Assembly: GCF_900168205.1 (NCBI RefSeq)
Contig: NZ_FUZE01000003.1
Coordinates: forward strand, 62,001 to 126,000
From: Chryseobacterium balustinum
Lineage (GTDB): Bacteria; Bacteroidota; Bacteroidia; Flavobacteriales; Weeksellaceae
Length of the DNA: 64,000 nt
Direction of reading: 5' to 3'
Below, piece by piece: positions 33,024 to 42,250 of this stretch. Each line of letters opens with the position of its first letter. The stretch's first letter is position 1. The notes under the pieces were generated by a model. It was not told where the DNA came from. It searched no databases and worked only from the letters and a program-made list of their open reading frames with translations. The translations under genes were made by a program, and so were the position numbers.

Positions 33024-34133
33024 TTAGTTGATAGGGCAACCATTATTGTCTGGTGACCCAGGAACCGTAACACATTTGTCATATAAATCGATGACACCAT
33101 CAAGATCCATATCCAATGCTACACCAGCACCATCTACTCTTGCTCCTGCAGGAGTATTCAATTCTCTGTCCCAGTCATCACAAACACCATCATTGTCATT
33201 ATCTCCTTTTTCGCATACCACAAGCTCATTTGCCGTGTTGTCAAGCACATTTGTTCTATAATAGACTTCTTGTAAAGGATCGTGCCAAGCTAAATGAGAT
33301 ATTTGTTTACCTAATTTAAACGATACACCTAAATTAACAGTTAACATATTGTCTGATCTTTTGTCGTTGATCATGTTATATTTAGAGTTACCACTGGTAA
33401 GATCATAATCTGCAGGGCCTGCCCATCCACCGCCATCGAATTCATCATCACCACTGATAATGTACATTGCTCTGGCTTCAATATCGATAAGTTTTGAAAC
33501 ATTATATTTTAAACCTGCACCCACTTGATAGTAAAATGAACTAATATCCATTTTTTGATCTATAAATAAAGGTACTCGTTTAGGTGAATTGCTCCATCTA
33601 AATTCTTCATTATCATGTAAAGAGGTATTGAAGCTCATGAAACCAATTCCTCCATACCCATGTAATGCCCATCTGTAATGTGAATAATTATCAACTCTTC
33701 TCAAAAGATTAGAGAAATTAACATCTCCTATTAGAGCAATTTGATCATATTTTGTCTTTGCTTCTCCTACACCGGCTGTTTTCCCACGAGGGCCTATCTG
33801 TACTCCTTTTTGGTTTGTTTCTCCTTTTTGGTAGGCAAGGCTTACCCCAAAAGTGTGCGAGATTTGTTTGTCTAAGCTTACATAGCTGTTGTATCCCAAG
33901 TTTACTTTTTTATCATAAAAAGAAGTAAGGTCTGAGGTAACCATAAATGCACCACCTCCACCGACGGAAATAGACCAATCTCTGAATCTTCTTGCTTTGT
34001 TGTCAAATTTTTGAACATTTGCAGAACCAGAAGAAAACGTATTGGGATATTCGTTTGGAGAGTTTATGGAAATACTGTCTTGAGCATAAGTAGCAATAGG
34101 CAAAGCGGCCAATAATAATAAACCTAATTTCAT
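33024..34133 (-). CDS. OmpA-type barrel paralogue lacking the peptidoglycan-binding domain
   Basis: This 369-residue protein is a paralogue of the next gene. Signal peptide, barrel start EYPNTFSSGSANVQKFDNKA, HDPLQEVYYRTNVLDN, and the thrombospondin-3 stretch GDNDNDGVCDDWDRELNTPA are nearly shared. It ends at DKCVTVPGSPDNNGCPIN, exactly where the neighbour's OmpA domain would follow. The stop is followed by a normal 51-nt spacer, so this is a settled architecture, not a broken gene. It reads 27 nt after folK and could be in one transcript with it. A free barrel without a wall anchor is the direct prediction. Confidence 0.9.
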   Translation of the reverse strand: MKLGLLLLAALPIATYAQDSISINSPNEYPNTFSSGSANVQKFDNKARRFRDWSISVGGGGAFMVTSDLTSFYDKKVNLGYNSYVSLDKQISHTFGVSLAYQKGETNQKGVQIGPRGKTAGVGEAKTKYDQIALIGDVNFSNLLRRVDNYSHYRWALHGYGGIGFMSFNTSLHDNEEFRWSNSPKRVPLFIDQKMDISSFYYQVGAGLKYNVSKLIDIEARAMYIISGDDEFDGGGWAGPADYDLTSGNSKYNMINDKRSDNMLTVNLGVSFKLGKQISHLAWHDPLQEVYYRTNVLDNTANELVVCEKGDNDNDGVCDDWDRELNTPAGARVDGAGVALDMDLDGVIDLYDKCVTVPGSPDNNGCPIN

Positions 34134-34160
34134 ACAATATGTTTTATGTGTTTGTATTTT

Positions 34161-34574
34161 TTAAATAAAATCTTTTAATAATATCTTAGAAAATTCTCTT
34201 TCAAAAAGATGTTTGTTATGAGGGATTTCTAATCTTTCTGATAAAAATTTTAACTCATCATACTTCACAATATCAATATCAATAATTCTGTCTGTGTAAA
34301 CTTTTGAGATCGTAGAGTCAGTAAGTCGACCCATTTCAATCTCTATTTTTTTCACATAATCAAGCAGTTGAATAGGTGATAGGTGAGTAGATATTATTAT
34401 TGCAATATTACAAAAAATATTAGAACTGACAAATTCTACGGGTTCTGATGTTAAATATTCACTTTTTTTTAATATGGAACTAGCTTCGCTTATTTTAGTT
34501 AAAGCCATCTCTATATTATTTTTTTGATTACCAATGTTACTTCCTAGTAACAAAACCACCTTATGTTGCGACAT
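34161..34574 (-). CDS. folK: 2-amino-4-hydroxy-6-hydroxymethyldihydropteridine diphosphokinase
   Basis: FolK transfers pyrophosphate to the folB product, giving the activated pterin for dihydropteroate synthase. The 137-residue protein has VVLLLGSNIGNQKNNIEMAL at the start, VEFVSSNIFCNIAIIIST in the middle, and IIDIDIVKYDE, the family's D-x-D motif that binds the metal ions. The length is at the short end of the family. Its ATG lies only 18 nt from the divergent sppA ATG, so the two promoters must reach into the neighbouring coding regions. Confidence 0.93.
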   Translation of the reverse strand: MSQHKVVLLLGSNIGNQKNNIEMALTKISEASSILKKSEYLTSEPVEFVSSNIFCNIAIIISTHLSPIQLLDYVKKIEIEMGRLTDSTISKVYTDRIIDIDIVKYDELKFLSERLEIPHNKHLFEREFSKILLKDFI

Positions 34575-34592
34575 ATAGAAAAAAGATTATTT

Positions 34593-36347
34593 ATGAAGAG
34601 TTTCTTTAAAAATGTATTAGCAAATATAGTGGCTATAGTCATATTATGCTTCGTGTTTTTCTTCTTTTTTATTATCATGATTGCTATCGGTTCTATGAGT
34701 GGAGAGAAGTCTGTTGATGTAAAAAAGAATTCTGTCTTAACAATCAATCTGAAGACCTCTATTATTGATAGTCCCACAGAAGAGCAGCAAAGTATTTTTA
34801 ATATTAAAAGTAAAAATACCAACATCCTTATTTATGATGCTGTAGAAGCTATTCATAAGGCTAAAGATGATGATAATATTAAAGGGATAAGCATAGAGAC
34901 TGATCATATTAGCGCAGGAACTACTCAGATTGACGATTTGAGGAATGCTATTGAAGACTTTAAAAAGAGTGGTAAATTTGTGTATGCATACGGGAATTCT
35001 GTTTCTCAGTCTTCATATTATCTAGGATCTGTTGCAGATCAGTATTATCTGAATCCATCTGGAGGTATTGAGCTTAAAGGGTTGGCTACAGAAGTTACTT
35101 TCTTCAAAGATTTTGCCGAAAAATATGGTATTGGTATTGAAGTAATCCGTCACGGAAAATTCAAATCTGCGGTAGAGCCATTCTTAAGAAATGATATATC
35201 TCCAGAAAATCAAGAGCAGTTGAGTACTTTATTAAATGATATTTGGGGAAATACTTCATCAAAAATGGCTGCTTCAAGAAAAATGAAAGCTGACGAATTT
35301 AAAACCGTTGTAGATAGTTTGTATGGAATGATTCCGGATTTAACCGTAAAATATAAATTGGCGGATAAACTGATTCAGAAAACGGAATATGATCAAATGA
35401 TCAAAGCAAAATTAAGTATTGCTGAAAAAGATAAACTTAACAAAGTTTCGCTGCAAAAGTATATTGATTCATATAATGATAAAGATAGTTCAGGTGAAAA
35501 AGTAGCGGTTTTATACGCATCAGGTTCTATTAATAGTGGTGATGAATACAATGATATTTATTCTGAAAAATATATTAAATATATCAAAGACCTTCAGGAA
35601 GATGATAAAGTAAAAGCGGTTGTTTTAAGAATTAATTCTCCGGGTGGAAGTGCTAATGCTTCTGATGAGATCTTATTCGAACTTCAACAATTAAAAAAGA
35701 AAAAACCTCTTGTGGTATCTTTTGGTGATTACGCAGCTTCAGGTGGTTATTATATTGCAATGGGTGCTGATAAAATTTATTCTGAACCTAATACGTTAAC
35801 AGGATCTATCGGGGTTTTTGGAGTATTGCCTTACTTTAAAGATATTGCTAATAAAAACGGAGTGCGTTCTGATATTGTTGCTACCAATGCTAACTCAGCT
35901 TACTATTCTTCATTGCATGGGCTTACACCTTACGGAGTAAATTTAATGACAAGAAGTGTGGAAGGAACGTACAAAAGATTTGTACATTTTGTAACTCAAA
36001 ACAGAAAGCAGACTTTTGAGCAAATTGATAACATCGGAGGTGGAAGAGTTTGGAGCGGAGTTCGCGCAAAAGAGATAGGATTGGTAGACGAATTGGGAAC
36101 ATTAAATGACGCAGTGAAATTTGCAGCACAAAAAGCAAACTTGAAGTCTTACAACGTTGCTTCGTACCCTAAAAAGATGACCGCATTTGAGCAGATTTTT
36201 GAAGATATGAATGAAGATGATATTTCTGCAAGAGTCATTAAAAATAAAATTGGTAAAGCAAACTATGAAATCCTAGAACAGCTTACCAGCGAGAAATTAA
36301 AATCTGAGGTAAAAATGGAAATGCCTTACAGAATCAAAATTGACTAA
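34593..36347 (+). CDS. sppA: signal peptide peptidase A (S49 family)
   Basis: SppA degrades cleaved signal peptides in the membrane. From ATG 34593 the product is 584 residues with one N-terminal membrane segment (NIVAIVILCFVFFFFFI) and two tandem S49 halves, as in E. coli 67-kDa SppA. The N-terminal half carries the catalytic Lys in VIRHGKFKSAVEPF; the C-terminal half carries the Ser in DYAASGGYYIAMGADKIY. The longer reading from 34563 is rejected because its first 11 nt overlap folK. It ends at a strong bidirectional terminator. Confidence 0.94.
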   Translation: MKSFFKNVLANIVAIVILCFVFFFFFIIMIAIGSMSGEKSVDVKKNSVLTINLKTSIIDSPTEEQQSIFNIKSKNTNILIYDAVEAIHKAKDDDNIKGISIETDHISAGTTQIDDLRNAIEDFKKSGKFVYAYGNSVSQSSYYLGSVADQYYLNPSGGIELKGLATEVTFFKDFAEKYGIGIEVIRHGKFKSAVEPFLRNDISPENQEQLSTLLNDIWGNTSSKMAASRKMKADEFKTVVDSLYGMIPDLTVKYKLADKLIQKTEYDQMIKAKLSIAEKDKLNKVSLQKYIDSYNDKDSSGEKVAVLYASGSINSGDEYNDIYSEKYIKYIKDLQEDDKVKAVVLRINSPGGSANASDEILFELQQLKKKKPLVVSFGDYAASGGYYIAMGADKIYSEPNTLTGSIGVFGVLPYFKDIANKNGVRSDIVATNANSAYYSSLHGLTPYGVNLMTRSVEGTYKRFVHFVTQNRKQTFEQIDNIGGGRVWSGVRAKEIGLVDELGTLNDAVKFAAQKANLKSYNVASYPKKMTAFEQIFEDMNEDDISARVIKNKIGKANYEILEQLTSEKLKSEVKMEMPYRIKID

Positions 36348-36362
36348 ATTATATTGTTCATA

Positions 36363-36398
36363 AAAAATCCCGATTTGAAATTTTCAAATCGGGATTTT
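36363..36398. terminator. bidirectional terminator
   Basis: AAAATCCCGATTTGAAA faces TTTCAAATCGGGATTTT with a T-run after it, between sppA and the converging GlsB-type gene. Confidence 0.9.
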
Positions 36399-36418
36399 TG
36401 TTTTTTTAAAGAATTTAT

Positions 36419-36676
36419 TTATTTCCTAGTTGCCATTCCGTAAAGCCAGAGTACAAGGATTGCACCACCAATGGCAAGGAACCAGCTTCTGAAGTTCCAG
36501 AAAGAATCTACATCGCCCCAATGAAGAATATATACTCCAATCAAGCCGCCGACGAATGCACCAACGATACCTAAGATAATCGTTATCAGCCAACCGCCGC
36601 CTTGTTTTCCGGGCATAATCACTTTAGCAAGTGCTCCTGCCAATAGACCAAAGATAATCCATGTTATAAATCCCAT
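36419..36676 (-). CDS. GlsB/YeaQ/YmgE-type small membrane protein
   Basis: An 85-residue integral membrane protein of the transglycosylase-associated family. It shows FGLLAGALAKVIMPGKQGG, the Gly-rich first hairpin with PGKQGGG, and two further membrane segments (IILGIVGAFVGGLIGVYIL and FLAIGGAILVLWLYGMA). In other bacteria these are stress-induced proteins of unclear biochemical function. It lies alone, upstream of the sppA terminator and downstream of ftsY on the same strand. Confidence 0.92.
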   Translation of the reverse strand: MGFITWIIFGLLAGALAKVIMPGKQGGGWLITIILGIVGAFVGGLIGVYILHWGDVDSFWNFRSWFLAIGGAILVLWLYGMATRK

Positions 36677-36729
36677 AATTTTAATTTTTTTAATGTTAAT
36701 AAATTTGAATGATTTGTTTCAAAGAGAAT

Positions 36730-37683
36730 TTATCTCTTCTTGAAGAACGAATCTACAAACTCTGTACCATTAAAAAGTTGAAGGTCTTGCATCTTTTCTC
36801 CAACCCCTATATATTTTACCGGAATTTGAAACTGATCTGAAATACCAATTACAACACCGCCTTTTGCTGTTCCGTCTAATTTTGTTACTGCTAAAGCATT
36901 CACTTCAGTTGCTGCTGTGAATTGTTTTGCCTGTTCAAAAGCATTTTGTCCTGTAGAACCATCAAGAACCAATAAGATCTCGTGTGGAGCATCAGGAATT
37001 ACTTTTTGCATCACTCTCTTGATTTTAGAAAGCTCATTCATCAGGTTTATTTTATTGTGAAGTCTTCCTGCAGTATCTATAATTACTACATCAGCATCCT
37101 GAGCAACTGCACTTTGTACGGTATCAAAAGCCACAGAAGCAGGGTCGGAACCCATTTCCTGTTTTACAATCGTAACACCCACTCTTTCACTCCAAATAAC
37201 AAGCTGATCAACAGCTGCGGCTCTGAACGTATCTGCAGCTCCTAAAACTACTTTTTTACCTTCAGATTTAAACTGGTGCGCTAGTTTTCCGATGGTGGTT
37301 GTTTTTCCTACACCGTTTACTCCAACAACCATAATAACGTATGGCTTTTTAGAGGTATCGATATTTCCGCTTCCTGCGTGAGGATTTTCTAAAAGAAGTC
37401 CTGAGATTTCTTCACGTAGAATTTGATCTAATTCGTTTACACCTACATACTTGTCTCTGGCAACACGCTCTTCAATTCTCTCAATGATTTTGATGGTTGT
37501 AGAAGCACCAACATCTGAAGCTATCAATATTTCTTCCAGATTATCCAGAACTTCATCATCTACTTTGCTTTTGCCGACTACGGCTTTAGTCATTTTTTCA
37601 AAGAAACCTTGATTAGATTTTTCCAAACCTTTGTCTAAAGTTTCTTTTTCTTCTTTTTTGAAAATATTTTTAAACCAACTCAT
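36730..37683 (-). CDS. ftsY: signal recognition particle receptor
   Basis: FtsY receives ribosome-SRP complexes at the inner membrane. The 317-residue protein has a short charged N-terminal helix (MSWFKNIFKKEEKETLDKGL), the N domain, and the GTPase domain with VVGVNGVGKTTTIGKLAHQF (G1), LGAADTFRAAAVDQLVIW, IDTAGRLHNKINLMNEL (G3) and TKLDGTAKGGVVIGI (G4-G5). The short acidic A domain is usual for Bacteroidota. It follows the rpmB-rpmG-DUF4295 cluster on the same strand, an order conserved in the phylum, but a terminator and a hairpin repeat separate them here. Confidence 0.96.
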   Translation of the reverse strand: MSWFKNIFKKEEKETLDKGLEKSNQGFFEKMTKAVVGKSKVDDEVLDNLEEILIASDVGASTTIKIIERIEERVARDKYVGVNELDQILREEISGLLLENPHAGSGNIDTSKKPYVIMVVGVNGVGKTTTIGKLAHQFKSEGKKVVLGAADTFRAAAVDQLVIWSERVGVTIVKQEMGSDPASVAFDTVQSAVAQDADVVIIDTAGRLHNKINLMNELSKIKRVMQKVIPDAPHEILLVLDGSTGQNAFEQAKQFTAATEVNALAVTKLDGTAKGGVVIGISDQFQIPVKYIGVGEKMQDLQLFNGTEFVDSFFKKR

Positions 37684-37719
37684 TGTATGAATTCTGGAAT
37701 TTAGTTATTGTCAGATACA

Positions 37720-37791
37720 GGATGATGGAAGTTGGATGTTTACAAAATAACGTAAATTTTATAAACATCTAGCTTCAGACATCCTACATCC
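37720..37791. repeat. intergenic inverted repeat of the word GGATGnnGGAAGT
   Basis: GGATGATGGAAGTTGGATGT (37720-37739) faces ACATCTAGCTTC and ACATCCTACATCC (37765-37791). It lies between ftsY and the terminator of the ribosomal protein cluster. Confidence 0.7.
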
Positions 37792-37815
37792 AGCGTATTA
37801 AAAGCAAAGATAACA

Positions 37816-37845
37816 AAAAAACTACCCAAAATATGAGTAGTTTTT
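37816..37845 (-). terminator. terminator of the rpmB-rpmG-DUF4295 cluster
   Basis: AAAAACTAC (37816-37824) faces GTAGTTTTT (37837-37845); T-rich ends are on both sides. Confidence 0.75.
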
Positions 37846-37867
37846 GTATTGTAAATAAAGTTCTAGA

Positions 37868-38020
37868 TTATTTTTTCAAAAAACCTTCAACTTCGTCTGC
37901 ATTCATTACTTTTTCTTCGAAAACGTAAGCTCCTGATTTAGAAGACTTCACCATTTTCACGACTTTAGTCATTTTTTTAGACTGTCCGCTTTGTAGGGTT
38001 GCTACTACTTTCTTTGCCAT
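37868..38020 (-). CDS. DUF4295 small protein
   Basis: A 50-residue basic protein, MAKKVVATLQSGQSKKMTKV and on through FEEKVMNADEVEGFLKK, with a normal stop. It is the DUF4295 family, found in Bacteroidota always after rpmG and before ftsY, exactly as here (19 nt after rpmG). Its position and charge suggest a ribosome-associated role, but none is proven. At 153 nt it is easily missed by gene callers. Confidence 0.93.
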   Translation of the reverse strand: MAKKVVATLQSGQSKKMTKVVKMVKSSKSGAYVFEEKVMNADEVEGFLKK

Positions 38021-38039
38021 GGTAAATTATATTTATAAA

Positions 38040-38222
38040 TTACTTGATTTCTTTATGAAGGGTAGATCTCTTAAGAACCGGATTGTATTTTTTCAATTCC
38101 AATCTTTCTGTAGTGTTCTTTTTATTTTTTGTAGAAATGTATCTAGACATTCCTGGCATACCGCTTTCTTTGTGCTCTGTACATTCAAGTATTACTTGAA
38201 CTCTATTTCCTTTTTTTGCCAT
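38040..38222 (-). CDS. rpmG: 50S ribosomal protein L33
   Basis: A 60-residue protein, [20 protein letters not shown] through [21 protein letters not shown], with the usual L33 body ([20 protein letters not shown]). The zinc-ribbon CxxC pairs are missing; only one Cys remains, so this is the C-minus form. It lies 4 nt after rpmB. Confidence 0.96.
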   Translation of the reverse strand: MAKKGNRVQVILECTEHKESGMPGMSRYISTKNKKNTTERLELKKYNPVLKRSTLHKEIK

Positions 38223-38226
38223 GATT

Positions 38227-38469
38227 TTAGTTCTTTTTAATCAATCCTTCTCTGATGCCTCTTTCGATAGCCTCTTCGATTCCAATCTTGTTAATGATTC
38301 TCAATCCATGAGCTGAAACTTTAAGCGTAACGTGCTTGTCTTGCTCTGGAAGGTAAAATTTCTTTTCCAATAAGTTAATTTCAAAACGACGCTTCGTTTT
38401 GTTATTAGCGTGGGAAACGTTGTTACCAACCATTGCACGCTTTCCTGTTATCTGGCAAATTCTTGACAT
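38227..38469 (-). CDS. rpmB: 50S ribosomal protein L28
   Basis: An 80-residue protein, [20 protein letters not shown], with [15 protein letters not shown] and [17 protein letters not shown], the L28 body. It is first of the rpmB-rpmG-DUF4295 cluster. No other ribosomal gene is near. Confidence 0.96.
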   Translation of the reverse strand: MSRICQITGKRAMVGNNVSHANNKTKRRFEINLLEKKFYLPEQDKHVTLKVSAHGLRIINKIGIEEAIERGIREGLIKKN

Positions 38470-38672
38470 ATCTCGATGTTCTTATTTGTATAATATTTGA
38501 GGTTGCAAAATAACGAAGATTTTTTTAGATAGACAAGTTTTTGTGTAAATTTTATAATAAATATTTATCATTTTTAATGACTTAGCATTCATTGATTTTC
38601 TTTAAAGTCTTTCAGATGCGGGCATGTGATAAATATCAGTCTCCATTTTAAGCCTGAAATAATATTTGACAG

Positions 38673-38680
38673 TATCTTTG
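38673..38680 (+). promoter_or_regulatory. -7 promoter box of the VCBS-repeat protein gene
   Basis: TATCTTTG is an exact TAnnTTTG match, 27 nt before ATG 38708. The in-frame TTG upstream at 38666 lies before the box and is not the start. Confidence 0.65.
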
Positions 38681-38707
38681 TTTTTAATTAATCTAAATAA
38701 AAATAAA

Positions 38708-40420
38708 ATGAAAAGATTATTTATTTTTGCCTTTCTTCTTCCTATGATGTTTCAGTCTCAAACTTTTTCTGAAATTCCCAGCAACATCAAAAATTTCTAT
38801 TATGGTTCTAGTGATATTGGAGATTTTAATAACGACGGAAAACCGGATGTTGTATATAATGGTGCTATAGATATAGATGCAGACGGAGGTGCAGATGTTA
38901 CGTTTAATGAAGCTTATACCAATAATAATGGCATTTTTTCGGCTTATGGAAATTTAGATACAGATGTTACTCATTTAGGAGATATTAAATTTATAGATTA
39001 CAATAATGACGGCTTGCTAGATATTGTTTCTACAGGTTTGAGTTATCAGGATGTTGTTAATTATAAGCATTATCGTTTTCTGAATAATGGAAGTGGTTTT
39101 TCAAAAGTGGAAGATACTGCCGGAAAAGTTTACGGCTCTATAGAAGTTTTTGATTTTAATCATGATGGAAAACAGGATTATGCAATCAACGGACCTCAAT
39201 ATGTGCACGGAACTGGTTTTGTTTATGATTTAAGTCTTTATCAAAATTCAGGAAACGGTTTTCAATTGACTCAGTCATGGCTTTCGGGAACGCAGAATGG
39301 AAGTTTTAAAGTTTTAGACCTGAATAATGATCAATTGTTGGATGTAGTCATTTTTGGATATGATAAAAATACAGATCCTGTTTTTAAAACGTATTTAAAT
39401 TCGAATGGTACACTTCAGGAATCCCAAACTTTATTGCCTTTAGCCAGTGGGAAATTAGCATATGCGGACTTCAATGCGGATGGTTTTTTAGATTTGGTGG
39501 CGATTGGTCAGGATGGAAATTATGATGAATATCTTGGAGTCTTTATGAATGACGGAACAGGACATTTTACGACTCAGGAAATTCCCGGAGAAGGGCTTTC
39601 TGCTTCGAGTGTGGATGTGGGTGATCTTAATAATGATGGATATTATGATTTTGTGGTGATTGGTGATGATAAAAATAATGACGGGGCGGTGAATGTTTTT
39701 CTTTACAATCCGGCTTCTCAATCTTTCACAAAAACAAGCAATACTTCTTTGTATAATTTAGGAGGATCAGGAAACATAAGACTCTTCGATTATGACGGAA
39801 ACAATCATTTGGATGTTTTAATGACGGGTTTCGATTGGGCTGATCCAGATTTAAATTCATTCACTAAATTGTATAAAAATACATCTACGGAAACAAATTT
39901 AAAACCAACCGCTCCAGCCCATTTAAATTTAAACAAAAACGGAAATACATTCAATTTTACATGGAGTGGCGCAACCGATGATAAAACTCCGGTCAATGCT
40001 TTACAATATGAAATTAAAGTAGGAACAAGTCCGGGAGCACAAGATGTAGCGAAATATATTGTGACCACACCTTCTTGGTTTTTAACGCTCGATTCTTCTA
40101 TTCAGCAAGTATATTGGAGTGTAAGATCAATTGATGCATCCAAAGTTTACTCCGATCCATCGGTAGAAAATACATTAGGGGTAAATGATTTTTCAGCGAA
40201 AACAAAACTGTCGATATATCCAAATCCGGCTTCTGAAAAAGTTTTTATTAAAGGCGAAAAAGCTTCTGCAGTAGAAATGTATTCAATGGATGGTAAAAAA
40301 CTCAATGTACAGCTCAACAGCGATCAGTCGGTAACCGTTTCTGATCTTCCAAAAGGAATGTACATTCTGAAAATTAAAATTAAAGATAACTGGATAACCC
40401 AAAAACTAATGATCAAGTAA
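38708..40420 (+). CDS. T9SS-secreted VCBS/FG-GAP repeat protein
   Basis: From ATG 38708 the product is 570 residues with signal peptide MKRLFIFAFLLPMMFQSQ. Seven or more FG-GAP/VCBS calcium-binding repeats follow, each with D-x-N-x-DGxxD (for example DFNNDGKPDVVYNG, DFNADGFLDLVAIG, DLNNDGYYDFVVIG), predicting a beta-propeller. Then come a fibronectin-like segment (FTWSGATDDKTPVNALQYEIK) and a type A C-terminal sorting domain (KLSIYPNPASEKVFIKGEKA to MYILKIKIKDNWITQKLMIK) that targets it to the T9SS. A secreted adhesin or enzyme-associated propeller is likely; the ligand is unknown. It is monocistronic and ends at a perfect hairpin. Confidence 0.9.
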   Translation: MKRLFIFAFLLPMMFQSQTFSEIPSNIKNFYYGSSDIGDFNNDGKPDVVYNGAIDIDADGGADVTFNEAYTNNNGIFSAYGNLDTDVTHLGDIKFIDYNNDGLLDIVSTGLSYQDVVNYKHYRFLNNGSGFSKVEDTAGKVYGSIEVFDFNHDGKQDYAINGPQYVHGTGFVYDLSLYQNSGNGFQLTQSWLSGTQNGSFKVLDLNNDQLLDVVIFGYDKNTDPVFKTYLNSNGTLQESQTLLPLASGKLAYADFNADGFLDLVAIGQDGNYDEYLGVFMNDGTGHFTTQEIPGEGLSASSVDVGDLNNDGYYDFVVIGDDKNNDGAVNVFLYNPASQSFTKTSNTSLYNLGGSGNIRLFDYDGNNHLDVLMTGFDWADPDLNSFTKLYKNTSTETNLKPTAPAHLNLNKNGNTFNFTWSGATDDKTPVNALQYEIKVGTSPGAQDVAKYIVTTPSWFLTLDSSIQQVYWSVRSIDASKVYSDPSVENTLGVNDFSAKTKLSIYPNPASEKVFIKGEKASAVEMYSMDGKKLNVQLNSDQSVTVSDLPKGMYILKIKIKDNWITQKLMIK

Positions 40421-40462
40421 ATAGTAGTTTGAATTTGATTTTTAAACTTAAATTAAACAGAG

Positions 40463-40486
40463 AAAACCAGCCAAAAGGCTGGTTTT
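40463..40486 (+). terminator. terminator after the VCBS-repeat gene
   Basis: AAAACCAGCC and GGCTGGTTTT form a perfect 10-bp stem with an AAAA loop. Confidence 0.85.
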
Positions 40487-40554
40487 GTAGTTTGTAAAAC
40501 TGATCCTTGTTTTAAACAATTCCGTTAAAGTATCGGATCTGGAATATTAAAAAT

Positions 40555-42198
40555 TTATTTTCCGTTTTCTTTCTTCATCTTATTCTGAAACCTTTTAATC
40601 AGAAAATAAAAAAACAAAAACCCTAAAGCAAAAATAGAAAGTCTCGAAAGAAAATCTCCTGTCCTTACATAAAATGTTTCACCTTCATAAAGATTAACTT
40701 TAGCAAATAAAGTAGTTTGATCGCCATAAAAAGTATCTCCTAAGATTTCACCTTTTGCATTAATATGAGCAGAAATTCCACTGTTTGCAGAACGCACAAT
40801 TTCTCTTCGTGTTTCGATAGCTCTCATTCTTGCGTAAGAAAGAAGCTGTTTGTGACCTTCGGTTACACCCCACCAAGAATCATTGGTCATGATTCCGAGG
40901 AAATTGGCACCTTTTTTTACGTAATCAGTTACAAATTCACCATAAATACTTTCATAGCAAATAATCGGCGCAATCTTTCCTTTATTATAAGGATTTGAAA
41001 AAGCAACACGCTCTTTATCTGTTCCCAGAGAAGCAACGGTTCCTCCCAAATTAATCATCGCATCGCCTAAAAGAGGTTTTAAAACATTCATGTAAGGGAA
41101 AATTTCAACACCCGGAACAAGCTTTCCTTTGTGATAGACTTCAACCTTTTGATTAGGAATAATCTGCACTGCCGAGTTGTAACTTTCTACCCAGACTCTG
41201 TCATTGATCTGAAAAGCATCTTTCGGTAAGTTTTCTTTATCAAAAAAATAATGATGTGATGAAATTCCTGTTACAAAAGTGGATCGGGGATGTTTTGCAA
41301 GAAAACCTTTTACATTATTGAGTAATTCACTTTTTTCAAAAGCAGTTTCAGAAATAGAACCTCTTCCCGGAAGTGCTGTTTCGGGAGCGATATAATAATC
41401 AATCTTTCCTTTGGTGTTGTTTTCGGCTAAAGCTAAAAGTTCATTCTGAATCGTGATGCTGTCTTTAGCGTATTTTTCGCCATAAGGATCAAGATCTGGC
41501 TGCAACATTAAAACACTGACTTCACCAATCGGTTTTTCATTAAAACTATTGAATTTTATCAACGAAATAATCATCGGAAGACCAATCAAAAGTACCGTTG
41601 CAGAAATATTGATGATTAAATCTTTTCTTTTTCTTCCGGCTTCCCAAATTCTGATGGTGTAAAAGATGAGTAAATTAACAAGCAAGATCCAGAAACTTCC
41701 ACCGGTTGATCCCAAAGTATCGTACCACTGTATCAGCTTCGGATAATCTGAAAAAGCATTTCCAAGATTCAACCAAGGCCACGTTAATTCCCAATTTAGA
41801 TGAAATTTTTCAAAACTCATCCAGATCGCTACTAAAAAAGCCATTCCCCAATACGTTCCCTGTGCATTTTTATACCAATGATAACATTGAAAAACGAGTG
41901 AATATAAAAAAGAATTGACCAAAACCGGAAATACAACGGCCATCATAGAATGACTTCCATCAGGATTTTTTGATCCGTACAGCCAGCCTGTAGTAACAAC
42001 ATTCCAAATTACAAAACATACATAAGAAAGACCAAAAACGACCCAGCTTTTTCTGTTGTAATTTGAAAATTTAGAAACGCCATGTTCCATCATCAGAAGC
42101 GGAACGAGGGCAAAGAATATAAAAAACGGGACTCCGTAAGTCGGCCACGAAACCGATAGCAACATCGCTGAAATGAGCGTAAGTAAGACGTATTTCAT
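40555..42198 (-). CDS. lnt: apolipoprotein N-acyltransferase
   Basis: Lnt adds the third acyl chain to lipoproteins in the inner membrane; many lipoproteins occur in this window. The 547-residue protein has an N-terminal block of membrane segments (to about residue 215) and a C-terminal nitrilase-fold domain. The catalytic triad is visible: Glu in YIAPETALPG, Lys in YHKGKLVPGVE, and Cys in APIICYESIYGEF. A last membrane segment follows (IFALGFLFFYFL). A TAAATTTG -7 box at 42216-42223 lies 17 nt before the ATG. It is divergent from the vanZ-like gene. Confidence 0.95.
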   Translation of the reverse strand: MKYVLLTLISAMLLSVSWPTYGVPFFIFFALVPLLMMEHGVSKFSNYNRKSWVVFGLSYVCFVIWNVVTTGWLYGSKNPDGSHSMMAVVFPVLVNSFLYSLVFQCYHWYKNAQGTYWGMAFLVAIWMSFEKFHLNWELTWPWLNLGNAFSDYPKLIQWYDTLGSTGGSFWILLVNLLIFYTIRIWEAGRKRKDLIINISATVLLIGLPMIISLIKFNSFNEKPIGEVSVLMLQPDLDPYGEKYAKDSITIQNELLALAENNTKGKIDYYIAPETALPGRGSISETAFEKSELLNNVKGFLAKHPRSTFVTGISSHHYFFDKENLPKDAFQINDRVWVESYNSAVQIIPNQKVEVYHKGKLVPGVEIFPYMNVLKPLLGDAMINLGGTVASLGTDKERVAFSNPYNKGKIAPIICYESIYGEFVTDYVKKGANFLGIMTNDSWWGVTEGHKQLLSYARMRAIETRREIVRSANSGISAHINAKGEILGDTFYGDQTTLFAKVNLYEGETFYVRTGDFLSRLSIFALGFLFFYFLIKRFQNKMKKENGK

Positions 42199-42215
42199 TA
42201 AATTAGTTTAACACA

Positions 42216-42247
42216 CAAATTTAATGCTTTTGAAATGAATAACTTTG
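42216..42247. promoter_or_regulatory. divergent -7 boxes of lnt and vanZ-like gene
   Basis: TAAATTTG on the minus strand (42216-42223) serves lnt; TAACTTTG on the plus strand (42240-42247) serves the vanZ-like gene and ends 3 nt before its ATG. The two promoters share 32 bp. Confidence 0.65.
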
Positions 42248-42250
42248 CAA

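Noticed and set aside
34563..34592. Ten extra N-terminal residues for SppA
   Set aside because: They would overlap the divergent folK coding region and precede a good ATG followed directly by the membrane segment.
36363..36398. Strong hairpin considered as an inverted repeat element
   Set aside because: It has a compact GC-bearing stem with T-runs and lies between converging genes, so it is an ordinary bidirectional terminator.
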